Shown: in pieces, positions 52,656 through 57,360 of the stretch
Numbering within the stretch: the first letter of the stretch is position 1
Layout of the letters: every line of letters starts with the position of its first letter
NCBI GenBank assembly: GCA_016192845.1
Contig: JACPTI010000128.1
Span: 1-57,360 of the forward strand
From: Acidobacteriota bacterium
GTDB lineage: Bacteria; Acidobacteriota; Vicinamibacteria; Vicinamibacterales; UBA2999
DNA: 57,360 bases
Direction of reading: 5' to 3'
Notes under the pieces: model-generated
Databases searched by the model: none
Seen by the model: the letters and a program-made list of their open reading frames with translations, nothing else
Told to the model about the DNA's origin: nothing
Position numbers and translations under genes: made by a program

Positions 52656-53920
52656 CCACCGGCCAACCCGCGGCTGCCGCCGGCTTTGCCCGCGCCGGTC
52701 ACCTCCCGACGCTCATCGCTGCGCTGCTGTACTTCGACGTGAGTTTCATGGCGTGGGTGCTCCTGGGGCCGCTGGCGCCGTTTCTGCGGCGGGATCTCGG
52801 GCTCAGCGCCACTGAGCTCGGTCTGCTCACGGCGGTGCCACTGCTCGGCGGGTCGCTCTGCCGCCCGATCCTCGGTCTGCTCGAGGAGCGGCTGGGCGGG
52901 CGGCGCACGGGTTTGATCGGCCTGACGCTCACGAGTGCGACGCTGTTCGTGGGCTGGCAGTTCGCCCGGTCGGCCACCCACTTCTACGCGCTCGGGTTTC
53001 TGCTTGGCATCGCCGGCGCCAGCTTTGCCGTTGCGCTGCCCCTCGCCAGCCGCTGGTATCCGCCGCAGTATCAGGGGCTGGCGATGGGCATTGCGGGCGC
53101 GGGCAACTCGGGGACGCTGCTCGCGACGCTGTTTGCACCGCGCCTGGCCGAGCGGTTCGGCTGGCAGGCGACGTTCGGCATCGCGATGGCTCCACTCGCG
53201 GTCGTGTTCGTGCTGTTCGCGTGGCTCGCCCGCGACAGTCCACGGCGGCCGGCGCCCGTTTCAGCCGCAGCCTATCGCGCGGTGCTGCGCGAGCCCGACA
53301 CGCTCGCGCTCTCGTTTCTGTACGCACTGACCTTCGGCGGGTTCGTCGGCTTCGCGACGTTCCTGACGACCTTCTTTCACGAGGCGTATCAGGTGTCGCG
53401 CGTCGCCGCCGGCGACCTGACGACCATCGTCGTGGTCGCAGGCAGCGTGTTGCGGCCGGTGGGCGGGTGGCTGTCGGATCGGGTGGGGGGCTACCGTCTG
53501 CTGGTGCTGCTGCTCGCGGGGTTCGCCGGGTGTGTCGCGGCGGTGGCGACGATGCCCGACGTGCGCGTGGCGGTCGCGCTGCTCTTCGTCGGCGTCGGCC
53601 TGCTCGGGATGGGCAACGGCGCCGTCTTCCAGCTCGTGCCGCAGCGGTTCCCCGAGCGGATCGGCGTGGTGACGGGCGTCGTGGGCGCAGCCGGCGGCCT
53701 GGGCGGCTTCTTACTGCCGTCGGCGCTCGGCGTCGTGCGCGACGCGACGGGCGCGTACGCCCCCGGGCTGCTCGGATGCGCGGCGGTGTTTCTCGCGAGC
53801 ACGCTGGTGCTGCTCGAGCTCGGCACGCGGTGGTCGATGCGCTGGCAGACCAACGCCGTGCGGCGGGCGGGCGTGTACTCGTACCGGAGCGCGCTGTTTG
53901 GCGCTGAACAGGGCGGGTAA
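52652..53920 (+). CDS. NarK/NasA-type nitrate/nitrite MFS transporter
   Basis: 422 residues, twelve membrane helices. Nitrate signature regions GIAGAGNSGTLLATLFAPRLAE and GVVGAAGGLGGFLLPSALG are the Gly-rich helices 5 and 11 of the NNP family; early Arg in helix 2 region (GGSLCRPILG) binds the anion. Supplies nitrate to the operon enzymes. The ATG overlaps the nirD stop. Confidence 0.93.
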   Translation: MTTGQPAAAAGFARAGHLPTLIAALLYFDVSFMAWVLLGPLAPFLRRDLGLSATELGLLTAVPLLGGSLCRPILGLLEERLGGRRTGLIGLTLTSATLFVGWQFARSATHFYALGFLLGIAGASFAVALPLASRWYPPQYQGLAMGIAGAGNSGTLLATLFAPRLAERFGWQATFGIAMAPLAVVFVLFAWLARDSPRRPAPVSAAAYRAVLREPDTLALSFLYALTFGGFVGFATFLTTFFHEAYQVSRVAAGDLTTIVVVAGSVLRPVGGWLSDRVGGYRLLVLLLAGFAGCVAAVATMPDVRVAVALLFVGVGLLGMGNGAVFQLVPQRFPERIGVVTGVVGAAGGLGGFLLPSALGVVRDATGAYAPGLLGCAAVFLASTLVLLELGTRWSMRWQTNAVRRAGVYSYRSALFGAEQGG

Positions 53921-53953
53921 GGCGGGTGGGGCACGGGGGGGTAAAGCGGGCAG
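53909..53953. repeat. Tandem micro-repeat, GGCGGGTAA type
   Basis: GGGCGGGTAAGGCGGGTGG, GGCACGG, GGGGGTAAAGCGGGCAGGG. It spans the stop codon of the transporter. Confidence 0.8.
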
Positions 53954-54088
53954 GGTTTCCGCCAGAAATGTCGGCTACTTTTCAGACTTCGACATCAATG
54001 TAGGAGCCGCGGGTGGGCGGCTGCGCGGAAACACCCGATTTTCGGCGGGAAACACGGCACTGTGCGGTTCGCAATTTGCAGGATCGCC

Positions 54089-54823
54089 ATGGCTCCAGGT
54101 GTGATCAGTCCCCAATCGTTCGACCACGGCCAGCACGTCAGCGAAATCGATCTGCTGCACGAGATCGGCAGCCGCATCGCGGCCGCCGATCCGCTCCACG
54201 CCGTGCTGGCGTACGTCGTCGAGTTCGTCGCCAGCGTCGTGGCCTGCGACTCGTGCTTCGTGTACGTGCTCGACGGCGACGACCTCGTGCTGCGGGCGTC
54301 GAAGACGCCGCATCCGGACGTCGTCGACCGGCTGAAGCTGCCGGTCGGCCAGGGGATCACCGGCTGGGTGGCCGAGCATCGCGAGCCGGTGGCCGTGGCG
54401 CGGCACGCGTTCGACGACCCGCGCTTCCAGACCTTCAACGAGCTGCCGGAGGACAAGTACGAAGCTTTCCTGTCCGTCCCCGTGCTGTCGCGCGGGAAGC
54501 TCGTGGCCGTGATCAACGTGCAGCACCGGGAACCGCACGAGCACAGCCGGCGGGAAATTCAGGTGATCTCGATGATCGGGTTCCTCGTGGGCGCCGAAAT
54601 CGAGATGGCGCGGCTTGAAACGGAGAACACCGAGCTGTCGCAGCAGCTCGAGACGCGGAAGATGGTCGACCGCGCCAAGGGCATCCTCCAGCGCGACCTT
54701 GGCCTCACCGAGGAGGAGGCGTACCTCGCCATCCAGCGCCAGAGCCGGCAGCGGCGCAAGACAAAGAAGGAGGTCGCCGAGGCCATCATCCTGGCCGACG
54801 AGCTGCGGCGTGGCAAGGCGTAG
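54089..54823 (+). CDS. GAF-ANTAR transcription antiterminator
   Basis: 244 residues. GAF sensor (about 25-165: VVACDSCFVYVLDGDDLVLRAS, LPVGQGITGWVAEHREPVAV, FLSVPVLSRGKLVAVINVQHRE), a coiled linker, then ANTAR RNA-binding domain (about 185-240: KMVDRAKGILQRDLGLTEEEAYLAIQRQSR). ANTAR proteins stop termination by binding paired hexaloop hairpins, as NasR and NasT do for nitrate genes. It ends the nitrate operon about 170 bases after the transporter, so a role in its control is likely (inference). ATG 54089 preferred to GTG 54062. Confidence 0.92.
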   Translation: MAPGVISPQSFDHGQHVSEIDLLHEIGSRIAAADPLHAVLAYVVEFVASVVACDSCFVYVLDGDDLVLRASKTPHPDVVDRLKLPVGQGITGWVAEHREPVAVARHAFDDPRFQTFNELPEDKYEAFLSVPVLSRGKLVAVINVQHREPHEHSRREIQVISMIGFLVGAEIEMARLETENTELSQQLETRKMVDRAKGILQRDLGLTEEEAYLAIQRQSRQRRKTKKEVAEAIILADELRRGKA

Positions 54824-54845
54824 GATCGCCGGAGCAGGAGGCCTC

Positions 54846-55061
54846 ATGACGAGGTTCCAGACGACGGCCCTCCCGATCGAACGCGACGCCGTGGCGCCCG
54901 ACGGGTCGGACGTGCGGGTGCTCCTCGCGCTGGGCACGCATTTTCAGTTCCGATCGTTCGGAGACGCACCACTTGCGGCGATTGGCGTGACGATGCCGCC
55001 CTGGCCCGGAGACGGGGAAGCGGTCATTGTCAGCGGCGAATGGGCCCCGACGGTCCCGTAG
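54846..55061 (+). pseudogene. Small cupin gene with internal deletion
   Basis: AGGAGG precedes ATG 54846. The 71-residue frame starts like a small cupin (RFQTTALPIERDAVAPDGSDVRVLLAL) and ends like one (GTHFQFRSFGDAPLAAIGVTMPPWPGDGEAV). The central part, with the HxH metal motif and about 50-60 residues of the barrel, is missing, the join lying near 54935. So it cannot fold as a normal cupin. An in-frame deletion or assembly collapse would explain it. Confidence 0.6.
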
Positions 55062-55345
55062 GTCCGAACGGCCGGGGCCACGGCGTGGTTCGTGGCCACC
55101 AGCAGCAGGCTGCCCAGCAGCAGCGCCTGTCCGACGATGATCAGCAGCACGGCGACGTACATCGGATTCCGCACATACCGGTAGGGCCCTGAGGCAACGA
55201 GCGTTGCGGTTGGCGCAACCGGCGCCGGCGTGCCGCGCCCTTCGAGCGCAAACCGCGCAAAGCAGTCGACGAGCAGCACGAGCCCTGCCACGGCGAGCAT
55301 GACGCCGACCGCGCGCAGGGCGGACACGCCGAACGGGTTGCGCAT
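54944..55345 (-). pseudogene. Truncated isoprenylcysteine-methyltransferase-like gene
   Basis: 133 residues. The N-terminal part is typical of the ICMT/PEMT-type membrane methyltransferases: LRAVGVMLAVAGLVLLVDCFARF, GTPAPVAPTATLVASGPYRYVRNPMYVAVLLIIVGQALLLGS. After about VATNHAVAPAVR the C-terminal catalytic half (E-E-x-x-L, FGxxY, VPRW) is absent and the frame runs antisense into the cupin fragment. It is probably inactive. Confidence 0.65.
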
Positions 55346-55379
55346 GGCAACACGGCCATCGCTGTTGCGAATCGTCCAG

Positions 55380-55397
55380 GTAGCACTATTGTGCTAC
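55380..55397. promoter_or_regulatory. Palindromic operator/promoter of the AbrB-Doc pair
   Basis: Perfect inverted repeat GTAGCAC/GTGCTAC around TATT. A -35 TTGCGA (55365-55370) and -10 TATTGT (55387-55392) put the palindrome on the -10, as expected for autorepression. Confidence 0.6.
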
Positions 55398-55420
55398 TCT
55401 CAGAGCCGGAGGGCTCGTCG

Positions 55421-55648
55421 ATGACGCGCGAAGTAACGCTCCGCCAGGCGGGGGGGTCGGTCAGCGCAACGCTGCCGAAGGATATGGCAGACAGACTTCG
55501 TTTAGAACCCGGTGACCGCGTCCTGGCTGTCGAGACCGACCGGGGAATCCTGCTCACACCGTACACCGAGGAAACCCAGCGTGCACTCAAGATCGCCGCT
55601 CGGGCTGCCAAGAAGTATCGGCACGCGCTTCGCGAACTGGCCAAATAG
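55421..55648 (+). CDS. AbrB/MazE-type antitoxin
   Basis: 75 residues. Swapped-hairpin DNA-binding domain (VTLRQAGGSVSATLPKDMADRLRLEPGDRVLAVETDRGILLTPY, residues 4-48) followed by a basic helix (ETQRALKIAARAAKKYRHALRELAK) that should neutralise the toxin. GGAGGG about ten bases upstream. Two bases separate it from doc. Confidence 0.9.
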   Translation: MTREVTLRQAGGSVSATLPKDMADRLRLEPGDRVLAVETDRGILLTPYTEETQRALKIAARAAKKYRHALRELAK

Positions 55649-55650
55649 GC

Positions 55651-56067
55651 GTGGTCAGACGTCGCAGGGAACCGCTGTGGTTGAGCCGCATTGTCGTCGA
55701 TGCCATTCATGACGAGCAACTCCGGGAGCATGGCGGGTTCCCCGGCATTCGGGACGAGAACGCGCTCGAGTCGGCCCTGGCTCGGCCCCGGCAGAAGTGG
55801 CATCACGCTGACGAACGGGACCTCTCGGCTTTGGCGGCCGCATATGCCTTCGGCCTCGTTAGGAATCATCCCTATCGGGACGGTAACAAGCGGATCGGGT
55901 TTCTCGCAATGATCACGTTCCTCGGACTCAACGGACGTGAGTTCGAAGCGACCGATGCCGAGGTCGTCACGGAGATGTTGGCGCTTGCCGACGGGCGCGT
56001 CTCCGAGGAACAGTTCGCGAGGTGGGTCCGCGCGCATCTCACGCGAGTACCGATACAGGGACGATGA
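55651..56067 (+). CDS. doc: Doc-type death-on-curing toxin (Fic fold)
   Basis: 138 residues. The Fic motif is HPYRDGNKR; classical Doc, which phosphorylates EF-Tu, has HPFRDANKR, so Gly replaces Ala at the loop. EHGGFPGIRDENALESALARPRQ and FLGLNGREFEATDAEVV are family-typical. GTG start. Coupled to the antitoxin upstream. Confidence 0.9.
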   Translation: MVRRRREPLWLSRIVVDAIHDEQLREHGGFPGIRDENALESALARPRQKWHHADERDLSALAAAYAFGLVRNHPYRDGNKRIGFLAMITFLGLNGREFEATDAEVVTEMLALADGRVSEEQFARWVRAHLTRVPIQGR

Positions 56068-56089
56068 CTGATCCTGCCCTTCGCGAGCC

Positions 56090-56505
56090 CTATTGGGCTC
56101 TGCCGGTCTTGTCCAGCTCGCGGTAAAAACCGAGGTCCTGACCGGTTAACAGCTTGGTGATGTAGAGAACCTGCCCGTAGTGCATGCCAAAGTACTCGAC
56201 GACCTGGTAAACCGCATGCAGCCCGGTCACCGTGTAGCCCTGAATGTGAAAGGCGCCCAGCAAATCGGCTTCAGTGAGCCGCGAGAGGACGGCCGATGCC
56301 TCTTGGAGCGTCGTGCCGAGCCGTTGCAGGAGCACGGCCGAAGGAAATGACTCCCGCGCCGCGAACTCTGCAGGGCGATTGCGCGTGTCCTCCAGGCCGT
56401 TGAATGACGCGACCAGTATTCCTCCAGCAGCGTCCAGCGCGAGAACTCGAGGAACTGGCCGGTCACGGTCAGCTCAGCCGAGGGTGTCAAGGGCACCTCC
56501 TTCAT
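56090..56505 (-). pseudogene. DUF1572 (DinB-like) gene with frameshift
   Basis: Two frames are needed. From ATG 56505 the first frame gives MKEVPLTPSAELTVTGQFLEFS and RWTLLEEYW. Near 56410 the protein-like sequence moves to a second frame (VASFNGLEDTRNRPAEFAAR, then LLQRLGTTLQEASAVLSRLTE to VVEYFGMHYGQVLYITKLLTGQDLGFYRELD and the stop at 56090). Together they make one normal DUF1572 protein. One indel is enough, so recent decay or a sequencing error are both possible. Confidence 0.7.
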
Positions 56506-56532
56506 CCGCGCCGGTGCACGCGCCGACACGCG

Positions 56533-57303
56533 TCAGGCGGATCGCATCCCGCCCCGCTCCTCCCGCTGCATCTCCCACAGCTTCGCGAACTTCAGAAACA
56601 CCGAGTACGCGTTCATCAGCGAGATCGTCAGGCCGGCGGTGCCGTCGAGGATGCCGCGGCGCAGCACGTAGTTGCGCAGAAACGCCGCCGGCGGATGTAC
56701 CACGAGATCGAACGGCCCCGCGCGGCGTCCTGCCTCGTACATCTGGCGCGCCGCGAGCGTCGTGTAGTGATTGATGCGATCGAGCTGATCCCGCAGGTTG
56801 CGGAACGAGTAGTGCTCCAGCTCGTGGCGCAGCCGTCCCACCGGCCCGTCGACGACGACCGACTCATGCACGTACTTCCCGCGCCAGCGCGCCGCACGGC
56901 GGTCGTACAGCCGGGTCTGGAAGTCGGGATAGAAATCGGTCGTCCGGACCCACCGGCCGAGGTGGTAGGTGACACGAGGCAGCCGGTACCCGCACATCGG
57001 CGGCTCCGCGGCGAGCAGCGCGCGGATTTCGGCCGCCAGCGCCGGCGTAATCCGTTCGTCGGCGTCGAGCGAGAAGATCCAGTCGTTGGCGGCCAGCTCG
57101 GCGGCGTAATTCTTCTGATCGACGTAGCCGGACCACTCGCGGCACAGGACGACGGCGCCCTTCGCGCGCGCGAGATCGACCGTGCCGTCGGTGCTGCCGC
57201 CGTCGACCACCAGGATCTCGTCGGCCCAGGCGGCGCTGTCGATCGCGGCGGCGATGTGCTCGGCCTCGTTGAGCGTGATGATCGTGACCGAGATCGTTGG
57301 CAC
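56533..57303 (-). CDS. Family 2 glycosyltransferase (WaaE/KdtX-like)
   Basis: 256 residues from GTG 57303. GT-A motifs: ISVTIITLNEAEHIAAAIDS at the start, VVDGGSTDGTVDLAR, and the metal-binding DADERI (SLDADERITPALAAEI). FYPDFQTRLYDRRAARWRGKYVHESVVVDGPVGRLRHELEHYSFRNLRD matches the LPS core glucosyltransferase (WaaE/KdtX) type. A C-terminal amphipathic region (FLRNYVLRRGILDGTAGL) could touch the membrane. Acceptor unknown. Confidence 0.92.
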   Translation of the reverse strand: MPTISVTIITLNEAEHIAAAIDSAAWADEILVVDGGSTDGTVDLARAKGAVVLCREWSGYVDQKNYAAELAANDWIFSLDADERITPALAAEIRALLAAEPPMCGYRLPRVTYHLGRWVRTTDFYPDFQTRLYDRRAARWRGKYVHESVVVDGPVGRLRHELEHYSFRNLRDQLDRINHYTTLAARQMYEAGRRAGPFDLVVHPPAAFLRNYVLRRGILDGTAGLTISLMNAYSVFLKFAKLWEMQREERGGMRSA

Positions 57304-57325
57304 GTACGGATTCTTATCACACCTA

Positions 57326-57360
57326 CGAACCACAGAGACACGGAGGCACAGAGAGGATTT
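57326..57360. repeat. Micro-repeat array, CACAGAGA type, cut by window edge
   Basis: ACCACAGAGACACGGAGGCA then CAGAGAGG. Complement of the word at 22404-22429. Only one arm lies in the window; the other should follow. Confidence 0.8.

Overview
The window is about 57 kb of very GC-rich bacterial DNA. Gene order and content point to a Gram-negative, aerobic soil-type bacterium, most likely an Acidobacteriota of the Vicinamibacteria kind. The signs are a Pal lipoprotein and PBP4-type carboxypeptidase, a diheme 'PSCyt-like' cytochrome with TPR repeats, DUF1572/DinB and DUF4340/GldG-type ABC genes, a small microcompartment locus, and abundant intergenic micro-repeat arrays. The taxonomic call is inference; no rRNA or tRNA gene was seen.

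Layout. (1) 1-6165: a housekeeping run ftsH (5' cut by the window edge), folP, cdaA, cdaR, glmM, pdxJ, joining protein quality control, folate, c-di-AMP signalling, cell-wall amino sugar and vitamin B6. (2) 6146-11290: hydrolase, TPR and YHS-like small proteins, then a compact bacterial microcompartment (BMC) locus: class II aldolase, one hexameric shell protein, three different pentameric shell proteins, a tiny Cys-rich protein and a D-2-hydroxyacid dehydrogenase. (3) 11302-16809: decayed streptogramin-lyase-like gene, methyltransferase, secreted amidohydrolase, endonuclease III, periplasmic cyclophilin, DUF72. (4) 16836-21312: queE, queC, a Cache-type sensor kinase, AlaX-type editing protein. 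(5) 21426-31178: membrane protein, dacB, a four-gene GldFG-like ABC exporter and a divergent Zn/Cd-type P-ATPase. (6) 31181-37060: response regulator-PilZ, a LysW-like acidic protein coupled to larE, a GT-C membrane protein, pal, a diheme cytochrome. (7) 37237-44161: the whole UMP pathway except carbamoyl-phosphate synthase, split into pyrK-pyrD-pyrF (minus) and pyrR-pyrB-pyrC-pyrE (plus) around a vapBC module. (8) 45760-54823: a nitrate assimilation operon (DmsBC-like fused electron-transfer subunit, molybdenum nitrate reductase, nirB, nirD, NarK-type transporter, GAF-ANTAR antiterminator) with a leader that carries two tandem hexaloop hairpins. (9) 54846-57303: eroded genes, an AbrB/Doc toxin-antitoxin pair, a frameshifted DUF1572 gene and a glycosyltransferase.

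The most unusual feature is spread over the whole window. More than twenty gene boundaries carry arrays of degenerate 6-11 bp units, very often followed after a short gap by the reverse complement of the same unit. The unit differs from site to site (for example GCAAAGT, GGGAGTTG, CAGTCGG, ACAAGTC, CTCCTGT, CCGAGACA, AAGGTGCC), yet the architecture is constant. Several arrays supply the ribosome binding site or start codon of the next gene, and several are translated as odd N- or C-terminal tails.
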